NCBI RefSeq assembly: GCF_025751585.1
Contig: NZ_JAOWKX010000004.1
Span: 248,001-312,000 of the forward strand
Direction of reading: 5' to 3'
Origin: Fluctibacter corallii
Lineage (GTDB): Bacteria > Pseudomonadota > Gammaproteobacteria > Enterobacterales > Alteromonadaceae
Length of the DNA: 64,000 nt
Shown here: positions 9,783-19,478 of the stretch, in pieces
How positions within the stretch are numbered: the stretch's first letter is position 1
Layout of the letters: every line of letters starts with the position of its first letter
Notes under the pieces: model-generated
The model's database searches: none
Seen by the model: only the letters and a program-made list of their open reading frames with translations
What the model was told of the DNA's origin: nothing
Position numbers and translations under genes: made by a program

Positions 9783-10328
9783 ATGAAGATTAAAGATGGG
9801 ATAATCAACCCAAGTCGCGTTGTATTTAGCGACCATCACGATGAACGGCCTGCTGCAAGTGATGTATCACTGCTGGTTATTCACAATATTTCGTTGCCGC
9901 CAGGACAATTTGGAGGCGGCTATATTGAACAGTTTTTTACTGGGCAACTTAATCCCAAAGCCCACCCTTTCTTTGAAGAAATACACCAAATGCGGGTATC
10001 GAGTCATTTAATGATCAGTCGAGAGGGGGAAGTGATTCAATTCGTTCCCTTGCACCGTCGGGCCTGGCATGCTGGTCTTTCCAGTTTTCAGGGGGTAGAG
10101 CGGTGTAACGACTATTCAATTGGGATAGAATTGGAAGGCACCGACACCGTTCCATATACAGAAGCACAGTACCGTGCGCTTCAACAGGTAACCTTAGCTA
10201 TTCAGGCTAATTACCCGCGGATAACGCTGGGACGTATTGTCGGTCACAATGATATTGCTCCTTTTAGAAAGACGGATCCAGGCCCTGCGTTTAATTGGCA
10301 GAAATACCGGACAATGCTTTGTGAGTAA
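9783..10328 (+). CDS. ampD: 1,6-anhydro-N-acetylmuramyl-L-alanine amidase AmpD
   Basis: A 181-residue cytosolic zinc amidase of the peptidoglycan recycling pathway, removing the peptide from anhydro-muropeptides. Zinc ligands match the family: His34 (VIHNIS), His155 (VGHNDIAP) and Asp165 (KTDPGPAFNW), with Glu117 in IGIELEG. Length equals Citrobacter AmpD. In organisms with AmpC/AmpR it indirectly represses beta-lactamase. ampE follows after 41 nt. Confidence 0.95.
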   Translation: MKIKDGIINPSRVVFSDHHDERPAASDVSLLVIHNISLPPGQFGGGYIEQFFTGQLNPKAHPFFEEIHQMRVSSHLMISREGEVIQFVPLHRRAWHAGLSSFQGVERCNDYSIGIELEGTDTVPYTEAQYRALQQVTLAIQANYPRITLGRIVGHNDIAPFRKTDPGPAFNWQKYRTMLCE

Positions 10329-10369
10329 TGGGTATCAAGAATTGAACAGGTTGAATTCAGGACATCAGC

Positions 10370-11194
10370 ATGACGCTAATTAGTTTGCTTTTTGTGCTCA
10401 GTATTGAGCGTGTCACTACGAAAACTCGGGCTTGGCAGGCAGAACACTATATTCAACGTTATGTTTCATTATTTGAAAAACGCTTAACGTCGCCACCAGA
10501 ACATTCCCAAAGCTGGATCGTGTGGCTCATTTTGTGTGTTCCCGCCATTCTCACATATGGATTGATGGTGAGTTTAGGCCAAGGGTTTTTAACCTTTGTC
10601 ATTTCTACATTGATTCTTATGCTATGTATTGGCTGCCCTGCATTACGTGAGGCCTATAAATGTTACTTACAGGCGGCCAATCGCGGTGACATGCAAGCGT
10701 GCAGTATGTACGAAGATGAAATGGGCCATCACGACGATGCGATTACCTTTGGCGAGAACCTTGTTTGGCTTAATTATCAGTATTATGCGGCGATAGTGAT
10801 TTGGTTTGCTGCATTTGGCGCTGCAGGCGCTGTGCTATATGCCACCATACGAGGAGTGCATGAGTACCTTGTAACAATACACAGTGATTATGTGCGAAGC
10901 AGTTCGACGGTGAAGCATGTTGCCGATTGGGTTCCTGTTCGAATAACGGCTCTAGGGTTTCTTTTAGTTGGGCACTTCTCACGTGCTTTACCGGTTTGGT
11001 TAGGGTATCTGGTAGACCCGAGTATTAAGGCTAAAACGCTGCTGGCGAAGGTGTCTAAAGCGTCAGAAGATATTGAACCTCACGACAGTGACTGCACAGA
11101 AGAACCCTGTACATTGGTTAAATTGGCTAAACGTAATGTGATGTTTTTGATGGCGGTTATTTCTGTATTGACGTTATCTGGATGGCTCGCTTAA
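10370..11194 (+). CDS. ampE: Regulatory signalling membrane protein AmpE
   Basis: A 274-residue inner-membrane protein with helices near residues 45-85, 138-162 and at the C-terminus. The opening MTLISLLFVLSIERV and the block ENLVWLNYQYYAAIVIWF are typical of AmpE/CobD-like proteins. Its role is poorly defined; it is usually co-transcribed with ampD, as here. Confidence 0.9.
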   Translation: MTLISLLFVLSIERVTTKTRAWQAEHYIQRYVSLFEKRLTSPPEHSQSWIVWLILCVPAILTYGLMVSLGQGFLTFVISTLILMLCIGCPALREAYKCYLQAANRGDMQACSMYEDEMGHHDDAITFGENLVWLNYQYYAAIVIWFAAFGAAGAVLYATIRGVHEYLVTIHSDYVRSSSTVKHVADWVPVRITALGFLLVGHFSRALPVWLGYLVDPSIKAKTLLAKVSKASEDIEPHDSDCTEEPCTLVKLAKRNVMFLMAVISVLTLSGWLA

Positions 11195-11315
11195 TCAGTG
11201 AGCCATGAATCACCAAGCAATTGGCTATCTGCATGTTAAATCGGCCCATGCTGTTCTTTCATTTCTATTTCCGTAGCGTAGCGAGGCTGATTTTTTCATC
11301 GCAACGTAATGCTTA

Positions 11316-11332
11316 AATTGGTCTGACCAGAC
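11316..11332 (+). promoter_or_regulatory. Degenerate PdhR-like operator
   Basis: AATTGGT CTG ACCAGAC matches the left arm of the PdhR palindrome exactly and the first four bases of the right arm. It lies 137 bp upstream of the perfect site and may be an auxiliary operator. Confidence 0.45.
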
Positions 11333-11452
11333 TCTTAGGAATCGCGTTTCGCCGCTTTTTTCTACAAAAAACACCTGATTTATCGCCATTTCGTCTCATT
11401 ACTCTTTAGTAAAGCTTTACGCTGCCAATATTCTCGTCTAAGCTATTAGGTT

Positions 11453-11469
11453 AATTGGTCTTACCAATT
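11453..11469 (+). promoter_or_regulatory. PdhR operator
   Basis: AATTGGT CTT ACCAATT is a perfect 17-bp palindrome identical in both arms to the known PdhR consensus (ATTGGTnnnACCAAT). It lies 49 bp before the pdhR start, so it should mediate pyruvate-relieved autorepression of pdhR and the downstream aceEF genes. Confidence 0.88.
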
Positions 11470-11517
11470 TGGTTTTGACGCAAAATTTGATTAGAAATAG
11501 AGGATAAATTTCGGGGT

Positions 11518-12267
11518 ATGCAACGCATTCAGTCAAAAAAGCTCTCAGATGTCATTGCTGAAGAAATTGAATCAATGATTATTGATGGCCGTCTGTTGGC
11601 GGGGCAAAAGCTTCCTCCTGAAAGAGAATTGGCAGATAAATTTGAAGTGTCTCGTCCGTCTCTTCGTGAAGCAATCCAGAAATTGGAGGCAAAAGGCCTT
11701 CTCTATCGTAAGCAAGGTGGCGGTACGTTCGTCAAGCGCCGTTTAACAGCGTTGGTGACAGACCCTTTGCTTGAACTCATATCTCAGCGTCCTGAAACCC
11801 AGTTTGATTTATTAGAGTTTCGTCATGCGCTTGAAGGGATGGCTGCATATTATGCAGCCCTTCGAGGGCAGGACTCTGACTATCAGGCGCTAAAGGCTGC
11901 ATTAGATGAATGGCCAAGTGTTAGCGACAATAAAGACGCTGAAGCAGAAGCCTTAGCCAAGTTTTATCTGACCATGGCAGAAGCATCACACAATGTTGTG
12001 CTGATCCATGTTATGCGCAGTTTATTACCTATGTTGCAGGAAAATATTCGTTGCAACTTAGAAATGCTGGCAATAAATGCCAGTGCGACAGAAGAAATTG
12101 TTGAGCAGAGAAAGGGGATTGTTGATGCCATTTTGGCGCGAGATCCTGAGGCAGCACGCCGCGCCAGTAACGAACATTTGGCGTTTATTGAAGAAACGCT
12201 GCTTAACATCAATCGGCAAGATTCTCGTATTCAGCGAGCAATTAGGCGGATTGAAGTAAAACGATAA
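11518..12267 (+). CDS. pdhR: Pyruvate dehydrogenase complex repressor PdhR (GntR/FadR type)
   Basis: A 249-residue regulator with an N-terminal winged helix-turn-helix (GQKLPPERELADKFEVSRPSLREAI, about residues 28-52, followed by RKQGGGTFV) and a C-terminal all-helical FCD effector domain. In E. coli pyruvate binding releases PdhR from the pdh promoter. It lies immediately before aceE, and its own upstream region carries the matching operator, which supports the assignment over other FadR-family members. Confidence 0.94.
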   Translation: MQRIQSKKLSDVIAEEIESMIIDGRLLAGQKLPPERELADKFEVSRPSLREAIQKLEAKGLLYRKQGGGTFVKRRLTALVTDPLLELISQRPETQFDLLEFRHALEGMAAYYAALRGQDSDYQALKAALDEWPSVSDNKDAEAEALAKFYLTMAEASHNVVLIHVMRSLLPMLQENIRCNLEMLAINASATEEIVEQRKGIVDAILARDPEAARRASNEHLAFIEETLLNINRQDSRIQRAIRRIEVKR

Positions 12268-12393
12268 GTGTCGGGACGCGTAGTCCTGCATAAAGAATAA
12301 CAACAGCGCTAAGCGAGAAAATTGCATTTTTGCACTATCTTTAACGACTTAGCGATTCGTTCAAAATAAGTAAATTAACGAAAGGAAAGCACC

Positions 12394-15066
12394 ATGACAG
12401 ATATGATGCATCCGGATGTGGATCCACAAGAAACGCAAGAATGGTTAGACGCACTCGAAGCCGTATTGGAAGAGGAAGGCGTTGATCGTGCTCATTTTCT
12501 ATTGGAAAGTTTAATCGAAAAAGCACGCCGTAGTGGAGCGCATCTTCCGTATGATGCGACAACTGCGTATATCAACACGATACCGGCAGGGCAAGAACCC
12601 ACGATGCCCGGTGATCAAACCATTGAGGCGACAATTCGAAATGCGATCCGCTGGAATGCATTAATGATGGTGCTTCGTGCCTCTAAAAAGAATCTGGAAT
12701 TGGGCGGGCATATTTCAAGCTTTGCATCTTCTGCCATGCTTTATGATGTGGGCTTCAACCACTTCTTCCGCGCACCGAATGAAAAAGACGGCGGCGATTT
12801 CTTGTTTATTCAAGGCCATGTGTCTCCGGGGATTTACTCACGTGCATTTATTGAGGGTCGCCTAACAGAAGATCAGCTAGACGCGTTTCGTCAAGAAGTC
12901 GACGGAAAAGGCTTGTCTTCTTATCCTCACCCGAAGTTGATGCCTGACTTCTGGCAATTTCCGACCGTATCTATGGGCTTGGGTCCGATGCAGGCTATTT
13001 ACCTTGCACGCTTCCTAAAGTACTTGACCGATCGCGGCATTAAAGATTGCTCAGAACAGCGCGTGTGGTGTTTTATGGGTGACGGTGAGGTAGATGAGCC
13101 GGAAAGCTTGGGTGCTATTGGCCTTGCGTCACGTGAAGGCTTAGACAACTTAACGTTTGTAATTAACTGCAATTTACAGCGCTTAGATGGTCCTGTGCGT
13201 GGTAACGGCAAAATTATTCAAGAATTGGAAGGTACGTTCCGTGGCGCTGGTTGGGAAGTGTTTAAAGTTATTTGGGGACGTTATTGGGATCCTCTTTTGG
13301 CACGTGACACATCCGGTAAGCTACTTGATGTAATGAACGAAACCGTAGACGGCGAGTACCAAAATTACAAAGCAAAGGGGGGCGCGTATACCCGTGATAA
13401 TTTCTTTGGAAAATACCCTGAGCTGAAAGAAATGGTTGCGAATATGTCAGATGATGATATCTGGCGACTAAACCGTGGCGGCCATGATCCGGTTAAGGTT
13501 TACGCAGCTTACAAACGAGCTAGCGAAACGAAAGGGCGTCCTCAGGTGATTCTGGCTAAAACCGTTAAAGGTTACGGCATGGGATCTGCTGGTGAAGGTA
13601 AAAATATCGCGCACCAAGTGAAGAAAATGGATATGGAAGCGGTGAAGCAATACCGTGACCGTTTTAATATTCCTGTCTCTGACGAGAGTCTAACCGATCT
13701 GCCGTACTTCAAATTTGACGAAGACAGTGCAGAAATGAAGTACCTTAAAGCACGCCGTGATGCGCTACATGGTTATATGCCGGTTCGTTTAGCGAAAAGC
13801 ACGGAAGAGCTAGCTGCACCGCCATTGAAAGCGTTTGAAGCAGTGACGAAAGGGTCTGGTGATCGTGAAATTTCAACAACGATGGCCTTTGTTCGTGTGC
13901 TGACAGCGATGTTGAAAGACAAGCAAATCGGTTCTCGAATTGTTCCGATTATCCCCGATGAGGCCCGTACTTTTGGTATGGAAGGATTGTTCCGCCAAGT
14001 AGGGATTTACTCCAGTCAGGGGCAAAAATACGTGCCACAAGATGCCGATCAAGTTGCTTACTATCGTGAAGACAAAAAAGGTCAGGTATTGCAAGAAGGC
14101 ATCAATGAATTAGGTGCTATGGCATCGTGGTTGGCTGCGGGTACATCATACTCCACCAACGATTTGCCAATGATCCCGGTTTACATTTATTACTCGATGT
14201 TTGGCTTCCAGCGTGTGGGCGACATGGCATGGGCTGCGGGCGACAGTCAGGCGCGAGGGTTCCTTGTAGGGGGAACGGCCGGACGTACCACGCTTAATGG
14301 TGAAGGTTTGCAACATCAGGATGGACACAGCCACACGCAAGCAGGCTTAATTCCAAACTGTATTTCCTACGATCCGACATACGGATACGAAGTGGCGGTT
14401 ATTGTTCAAGATGGCATGCGTCGCATGGGAGAAGAGCAAGAAAACGTGTTCTACTACCTAACCGTGATGAACGAAAACTATGTTCAACCTGAAATGCCTA
14501 AAGGGGCAGAAGAAGGCATCATTAAAGGGATCTATAAACTAGATACGGTGGGTGAAGCCAAGAGCAAGCTGAAAGCAAAATTATTGGGTTCGGGCACGAT
14601 CTTATTGCAGGTACGCGAAGCCGCAGCAATATTGCAAGATAAATACAACGTGGCATCTGAAGTTTACAGCGTAACCTCGTTTAACGAATTGGCTCGCGAC
14701 GGGTTAGACGTTGAACGTCATAACATGTTGAACCCAGACGCGAAAGAAAAGCAAGCGTTTGTGACTGAAGTACTCAATGACGGGTTTGATGGCCCAACGA
14801 TAGCGGCAACTGATTACATTAAAGCCTATGCCGATCAGGTTCGTGCATTTGTGCCTGGCGCATATAAAGTATTGGGCACCGATGGTTTTGGTCGCTCAGA
14901 CTCACGCGCGAATTTGCGCCATCACTTTGAAGTAGATGCCAAATTTATTGTCATTGCGACGCTTCACGAGTTGGTGAAATCAGGTGAGTTGGATAAAAAG
15001 GTGTTGCTAGACGCTATCAACGACTTTGGTATCGATAGTAACAAGCTTAACCCGCTTTACGCTTAA
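12394..15066 (+). CDS. aceE: Pyruvate dehydrogenase E1 component
   Basis: An 890-residue homodimeric thiamine-diphosphate enzyme that decarboxylates pyruvate and acetylates the lipoyl groups of E2. The ThDP motif runs from GDGEVDEPES to NCNLQRLDGPVRGNG. Length and the single-chain form are those of gammaproteobacterial AceE. AAAGGAA precedes the ATG. It is separated from pdhR by 126 bp and from aceF by about 20 bp, so it is probably read with both. Confidence 0.97.
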   Translation: MTDMMHPDVDPQETQEWLDALEAVLEEEGVDRAHFLLESLIEKARRSGAHLPYDATTAYINTIPAGQEPTMPGDQTIEATIRNAIRWNALMMVLRASKKNLELGGHISSFASSAMLYDVGFNHFFRAPNEKDGGDFLFIQGHVSPGIYSRAFIEGRLTEDQLDAFRQEVDGKGLSSYPHPKLMPDFWQFPTVSMGLGPMQAIYLARFLKYLTDRGIKDCSEQRVWCFMGDGEVDEPESLGAIGLASREGLDNLTFVINCNLQRLDGPVRGNGKIIQELEGTFRGAGWEVFKVIWGRYWDPLLARDTSGKLLDVMNETVDGEYQNYKAKGGAYTRDNFFGKYPELKEMVANMSDDDIWRLNRGGHDPVKVYAAYKRASETKGRPQVILAKTVKGYGMGSAGEGKNIAHQVKKMDMEAVKQYRDRFNIPVSDESLTDLPYFKFDEDSAEMKYLKARRDALHGYMPVRLAKSTEELAAPPLKAFEAVTKGSGDREISTTMAFVRVLTAMLKDKQIGSRIVPIIPDEARTFGMEGLFRQVGIYSSQGQKYVPQDADQVAYYREDKKGQVLQEGINELGAMASWLAAGTSYSTNDLPMIPVYIYYSMFGFQRVGDMAWAAGDSQARGFLVGGTAGRTTLNGEGLQHQDGHSHTQAGLIPNCISYDPTYGYEVAVIVQDGMRRMGEEQENVFYYLTVMNENYVQPEMPKGAEEGIIKGIYKLDTVGEAKSKLKAKLLGSGTILLQVREAAAILQDKYNVASEVYSVTSFNELARDGLDVERHNMLNPDAKEKQAFVTEVLNDGFDGPTIAATDYIKAYADQVRAFVPGAYKVLGTDGFGRSDSRANLRHHFEVDAKFIVIATLHELVKSGELDKKVLLDAINDFGIDSNKLNPLYA

Positions 15067-15086
15067 GATTGAAGGAGACGAATAAC

Positions 15087-17078
15087 ATGTCAGATATTCA
15101 AGACGTTAAAGTACCTGATGTCGGCGGCGAAGACGTTGAAGTCATCGAAATATGTGTATCTGTTGGTGATGAAGTAGAAGCAGAAGCTGCGCTTATCACC
15201 GTTGAATCTGATAAGGCGAGCATGGATATTCCTGCGCCATTTGCAGGTACAGTGAAAGATATTCTTGTGAATGTTGGTGACAAAGTCAGTCAAGATAGCC
15301 TGATTATGAAAATAGCATCAGGTTCTAACGCGAGCGAAAACACCGATGAGAGCCAAAGCGAAAGCGAAGCCACAAGTGCGCAAGCAAACGACACTGCAAG
15401 CGAAGAAAATGCGTCAGCGTCTTCTGCTGGTGGTGCATCCGTGATTGAAGTCACAGTGCCGGATATTGGCGATGAAGAAAATGTTGATGTGATTGAGGTT
15501 TTGGTGGCTGTGGGCGACAGTGTGGAAGCCGAAACGGGGTTAATTACACTGGAAACTGACAAAGCCACGATGGATGTGCCGTCACCACAAGCGGGTACGG
15601 TGAAGTCTATTAGCGTATCTGTTGGCGATAAAGTGTCTCAAGGAGCGTTGGTGCTTGAATTGGAAGTGGGGGAAAGCAAAGCTGCTCCTGCTTCTGCTTC
15701 TGCTTCTGCTTCTGCTTCTGCTCCTGCTCCTGCTCCGAGCGAGGGCAATGCACCGTCTGAAACTGCATCAACGGACGTGATTGACGTCTCTGTACCAGAC
15801 ATTGGTGATGACGGCGAAGTGGATGTCATTGATGTGCTGGTGGCAGAAGGCGATGAAATTGAAGCGGAAACGGGCCTAATTACCCTTGAAACCGATAAAG
15901 CGACCATGGACGTGCCATCGCCCAAAGCCGGTGTGGTGAAGTCTCTGAAGGTCAAAACGGGCGATAAAGTGTCGCAGGGGACGTTAGTGCTCACTCTAGA
16001 GGTGAAAGGCCAAGCAACCGCCCCATCGCCTGCTCCCGCGCCAGCATCGTCATCGGCACCAAGCCCGGCTCCCGCTCCAGTGACCTCAACGGCTGATCGT
16101 AAGCCGCCTGTGCCTCATCATCCGTCAGCGGGTGAAAAAAGTGCATCGGGTAAAGTGCATGCATCACCAGCAGTACGTAGGTTAGCGAGAGAGTTTGGCG
16201 TTGACCTTAGCAAGGTGAAAGGTACAGGGCCGAAGAGCCGTATTCTAAAAGAAGACGTGCAATCTTATGTGAAGTATGAATTATCGCGCCCAAAAATGAA
16301 CGCGGGTTCATCAGTCGGCCAAGGCTCTGGTGGGCTTCAAGTTCTACCACCGCCAAAAGTGGACTTCAGCAAATTTGGCGAAGTAGAAGAAGTTGCGTTA
16401 ACCCGTATTCAGAAAATTTCGGGGCCGAATTTACACCGCAACTGGGTAACAATTCCTCATGTTACGCAGTTTGAAGAAGCCGACATCACTGAGATGGAAG
16501 CATTCCGTAAACAGCAAAATGCAGTCGCAGAGAAGAAAAAGCTCGGCGTGAAAATCACACCGTTAGTTTTCATGATGAAAGCGGTGGCAGATGCGCTGAA
16601 AGCCTATCCGGTGTTTAATTCTTCATTGTCAGAGTCTGGTGAAAGCTTGATTCAGAAAAAGTACTATCACATTGGTATTGCTGTCGACACACCAGGAGGC
16701 TTGGTGGTACCAGTTGTTCGCGATGTGGATCAAAAAGGTATTTACGAACTTTCTGAAGAGTTGATGGATATTTCTAAAAAAGCACGAGATGGAAAACTTA
16801 AAGCCGCCGACATGCAAGGAAGCTGTTTTACTATCTCTAGTTTGGGAGGCATTGGCGGTACGGCATTTACGCCTATTGTAAATGCGCCAGATGTCGCCAT
16901 ATTGGGTGTATCTAAGAGTGAAATGAAGCCGAAATGGAATGGTGCGGAATTTGAACCTCGCCTAATGCTTCCATTGTCATTATCGTACGATCACCGTGTG
17001 ATTGACGGTGCTGTTGCTGCACGATTCGCGGTTCATCTAAGCACTGTGCTAGGCGATATTCGACAACTCTTGCTGTAA
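15087..17078 (+). CDS. aceF: Dihydrolipoamide acetyltransferase (PDH E2), three lipoyl domains
   Basis: A 663-residue E2 core. Three tandem lipoyl domains carry the lipoylated lysine in ESDKASM, ETDKATM and ETDKATM, at about residues 40, 154 and 268. They are joined by Ala/Pro/Ser-rich linkers. A peripheral subunit-binding domain follows (HASPAVRRLAREFGVDLSKV), then the catalytic domain ending with the DHRVIDGA histidine motif. The ATG at 15087 is chosen because GAAGGAG lies upstream and the protein then opens MSDIQDVKVPDVG; a TTG 18 nt earlier overlaps that site. One linker is encoded by a 6-bp microsatellite. Confidence 0.96.
   Translation: MSDIQDVKVPDVGGEDVEVIEICVSVGDEVEAEAALITVESDKASMDIPAPFAGTVKDILVNVGDKVSQDSLIMKIASGSNASENTDESQSESEATSAQANDTASEENASASSAGGASVIEVTVPDIGDEENVDVIEVLVAVGDSVEAETGLITLETDKATMDVPSPQAGTVKSISVSVGDKVSQGALVLELEVGESKAAPASASASASASAPAPAPSEGNAPSETASTDVIDVSVPDIGDDGEVDVIDVLVAEGDEIEAETGLITLETDKATMDVPSPKAGVVKSLKVKTGDKVSQGTLVLTLEVKGQATAPSPAPAPASSSAPSPAPAPVTSTADRKPPVPHHPSAGEKSASGKVHASPAVRRLAREFGVDLSKVKGTGPKSRILKEDVQSYVKYELSRPKMNAGSSVGQGSGGLQVLPPPKVDFSKFGEVEEVALTRIQKISGPNLHRNWVTIPHVTQFEEADITEMEAFRKQQNAVAEKKKLGVKITPLVFMMKAVADALKAYPVFNSSLSESGESLIQKKYYHIGIAVDTPGGLVVPVVRDVDQKGIYELSEELMDISKKARDGKLKAADMQGSCFTISSLGGIGGTAFTPIVNAPDVAILGVSKSEMKPKWNGAEFEPRLMLPLSLSYDHRVIDGAVAARFAVHLSTVLGDIRQLLL
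15684..15737 (+). repeat. 6-bp microsatellite in the aceF linker
   Basis: Nine consecutive GCTTCT/GCTCCT hexamers encode the Ala-Ser and Ala-Pro dipeptides between lipoyl domains 2 and 3. Gain or loss of a unit keeps the frame, so linker length can drift without inactivating E2. Confidence 0.85.
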
Positions 17079-17088
17079 TGCTCTCTGT

Positions 17089-17111
17089 GCGCGGGTAGAA
17101 ATTGCCCGCGC
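17089..17111 (+). terminator. GC-rich hairpin between aceF and lpdA
   Basis: GCGCGGG and CCCGCGC form a 7-bp stem 10 nt after the aceF stop, followed by TTATGGGG rather than a T-run. It may attenuate transcription or protect the 3' end of aceEF mRNA; lpdA starts 115 nt later. Confidence 0.45.
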
Positions 17112-17226
17112 TTATGGGGTAACGTATTAAATCTGGAAGGTTTTTAACGGCTTTCCTTTGCTTACTGGTGAACAGCTAGGTAGAATTTCGCCGGTCTGGA
17201 AGAACAAAATAAAGATTGAGGTCATA

Positions 17227-18648
17227 ATGAGCGATATTAAAACGCAGTTGGTGGTACTTGGCGCAGGACCGGGTGGATATTCTGCCGCTTTCCGTGCCGC
17301 TGATTTAGGCATTGAAACAGTGATTGTTGATGCACGCGAAACCCTAGGTGGTGTGTGTCTTAATGTTGGCTGTATCCCATCAAAAGCGTTGCTACACGTA
17401 GCGAAAGTCATTGACGATGCAAAAGAAATGGCAAGTCATGGCGTTGTGTTTGGCGAGCCAAAAATTGATTTAGATAAGGTACGTAGCTGGAAGGACAGTG
17501 TTGTTTCTCAGCTAACTAAAGGCCTTGGCGGCATGTCAAAAATGCGTAAAGTTAAGCATGTTCAGGGTTATGGTAAATTTACCGGCGCGAACACCCTAGA
17601 AGTTGAAGGTAAAGGCGGTAAAACTACCATTACGTTCGACAATGCAATTATCGCAGCAGGTTCTGAGCCTGTTACTTTGCCTTTTATCCCTCATGACGAC
17701 GAGCGCGTAATTGACTCTACTGGCGCGCTTGAAATGAAAGATATCCCAGAAAAAATGCTTGTTTTGGGCGGCGGTATCATCGGTCTTGAGATGGGTACTG
17801 TATACCGTTCTTTGGGTTCGCAAATTGACGTAGTGGAATTCCTAGATCAATTGATTCCTGCGGCTGATAAAGACGTCATCAAGATTTATCAGAAGTACGT
17901 GAAAGATAAGTTCAACGTGATGCTGGAAACTAAAGTAACCGCCGTTGAAGCGAAAGATGACGGTTTGTACGTTACATTTGAAGGCAAAAACGCACCTGCA
18001 GAGCCAGTGAAGTACGATAAAGTCTTGGTGGCAGTGGGACGTCGTCCTAATGGCAGTCTGCTTGATGCAGACAAAGCCGGCGTAAAAGTTGATGAGCGTG
18101 GTTTCATTAACGTAGATAAGCAAATGCGCACGAATGTATCAAACATCTTTGCAATTGGTGATCTTGTAGGTCAACCGATGCTTGCACACAAAGCCGTGCA
18201 TGAAGGCCACGTAGCAGCAGAAGTCATTGCAGGTAAAAAGCACTACTTTGATCCTAAGTGTATTCCTTCTGTTGCATACACAGATCCTGAAGTTGCATGG
18301 GTTGGTTTGACAGAGAAAGAAGCAAAAGAGCAAGGCGTAAATTATGAATCTGCGACTTTCCCTTGGGCTGCATCAGGTCGTGCTATCGCATCAGGTCGTA
18401 CTGAAGGTATGACAAAGATGATTTTCGATAAAGACACTAACCGTGTCATTGGTGGTGCAATTATCGGTATCAATGCAGGTGAAATGCTGGGTGAAATCGG
18501 CCTGGCAATTGAAATGGGTGCTGATGCAGAAGACGTTGCATTAACAATTCATGCTCACCCAACATTGAATGAATCTATTGGTCTGGCATCAGAAATCTTC
18601 GAAGGAAGCATTACTGATTTGCCTAATCCAAAAGCGAAGAAAAAATAA
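17227..18648 (+). CDS. lpdA: Dihydrolipoamide dehydrogenase (E3)
   Basis: A 473-residue flavoprotein reoxidising dihydrolipoamide of PDH and related complexes with NAD+. FAD motif GAGPGG at 12-17; redox cysteines C44 and C49 in CLNVGCIPSK; NAD motif GGGIIGLEMG near 180; second FAD block FAIGD; C-terminal HAHPTLNES with the catalytic histidine. The ATG at 17227 is preferred over an upstream ATG at 17158 because it has GAGG before it and opens MSDIKTQLVVLGAG like the family. It completes the pdhR-aceE-aceF-lpdA unit. Confidence 0.96.
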   Translation: MSDIKTQLVVLGAGPGGYSAAFRAADLGIETVIVDARETLGGVCLNVGCIPSKALLHVAKVIDDAKEMASHGVVFGEPKIDLDKVRSWKDSVVSQLTKGLGGMSKMRKVKHVQGYGKFTGANTLEVEGKGGKTTITFDNAIIAAGSEPVTLPFIPHDDERVIDSTGALEMKDIPEKMLVLGGGIIGLEMGTVYRSLGSQIDVVEFLDQLIPAADKDVIKIYQKYVKDKFNVMLETKVTAVEAKDDGLYVTFEGKNAPAEPVKYDKVLVAVGRRPNGSLLDADKAGVKVDERGFINVDKQMRTNVSNIFAIGDLVGQPMLAHKAVHEGHVAAEVIAGKKHYFDPKCIPSVAYTDPEVAWVGLTEKEAKEQGVNYESATFPWAASGRAIASGRTEGMTKMIFDKDTNRVIGGAIIGINAGEMLGEIGLAIEMGADAEDVALTIHAHPTLNESIGLASEIFEGSITDLPNPKAKKK

Positions 18649-18670
18649 GCACTGTTAATACGGTGATTAC

Positions 18671-18700
18671 GAAAGGGCTCAATTGAGCCCTTTCTTGTAT
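18671..18700 (+). terminator. Terminator after lpdA
   Basis: GAAAGGGCTCAA and TTGAGCCCTTTC form a 12-bp perfect palindrome 22 nt after the lpdA stop, followed by TTGTATG. It closes the PDH unit. Confidence 0.75.
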
Positions 18701-18908
18701 GTAATACATTCTGAGTTTTTACAGCAGAATGTTGTGATGAATCAGTATGTTGTAGTGGCTCATATCTAATCTGAGACGTTTGAACAAGAGTTTACACCTA
18801 ACCTGACATGCAACAAAAGATAAGAAGCGGATATTTAAACTTTTATTTCGCTACTTCAGGTTTGTGCCATTAGCTGTCGTTTGAACCATAGTCTCTTGTA
18901 TGGCTTTT

Positions 18909-19478
18909 TTAACAATTGAGTGGATGCAAAAATAAACCACTCTTTTTAGAGAAAACTGATAGTGGTATTTGCTCTTGTTTGCCATTAATAATTAAATTAA
19001 ATGCTGAAACCTCTATAGATTCGATGTTATCCTCGCTGACAATGAATGATTCATAGAAAGTGTCATAGTCTAGATTATCTTTCTTTGTCATGATTGTGTC
19101 TACTGGGTAAGCTTCAGATGTAATGTCATTGCCTGTGCGTATTAGTCTGTCGAAACTTTTAACTTCAATACTTGTTTGAGATGAACTAGTCGTCACGAAA
19201 AGTGGTTGCTGAGGCCAGATCACTTCAGATTTTGAATGAAGCTTAAATGAAATACCTAGTCTAGTTATGCTCTGATTCTCCCAAACGTCCATTTTCACTT
19301 CAACGTCGTTGAAGGAGAATATCAATTGATTATCAACTCCAACATGACCACGACACCATTCTTTTTCAACTTTACCGCCGATAGCTTTTGGAAAGAAATA
19401 CTCCTCATGTAAAACCACACATGAGGAGAGAGTAAAAGCCATTAACACAATCGTAATTAGTTTGATGATTTTCTCCAA
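18909..19478 (-). CDS. Orphan lipoprotein, unknown function
   Basis: Not recognised as a known family. The 189-residue frame has an N-terminal hydrophobic signal and a lipobox LSSC near residues 17-20, so the product is probably an outer- or inner-membrane lipoprotein. The rest is a predicted beta-rich soluble domain with no motif I know. The start is odd: the first in-frame start is TTG overlapping a GGAG, and no ATG lies between it and the lipobox except one inside the hydrophobic segment. This may be a TTG start or a decayed start codon. Low GC and isolation suggest accessory DNA. Confidence 0.6.
   Translation of the reverse strand: MEKIIKLITIVLMAFTLSSCVVLHEEYFFPKAIGGKVEKEWCRGHVGVDNQLIFSFNDVEVKMDVWENQSITRLGISFKLHSKSEVIWPQQPLFVTTSSSQTSIEVKSFDRLIRTGNDITSEAYPVDTIMTKKDNLDYDTFYESFIVSEDNIESIEVSAFNLIINGKQEQIPLSVFSKKSGLFLHPLNC

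Larger units (their letters stand above)
11195..11517. promoter_or_regulatory. ampE-pdhR intergenic region with pdhR promoter
   Basis: This 323-bp stretch has no gene. It carries two PdhR-type operators (11316 and 11453, listed separately). A TTTACG about 17 nt before TAAGCT at about 11416-11444 is a possible promoter, placing the downstream operator at or after the transcription start, the position of the E. coli pdhR operator. The promoter elements are weak. Confidence 0.5.

Noticed and set aside
15638..15994. 118-codon antisense frame inside aceF
   Set aside because: Ser/Thr/Ala-rich product arising from the antisense of lipoyl repeats and linkers; a shadow of aceF.
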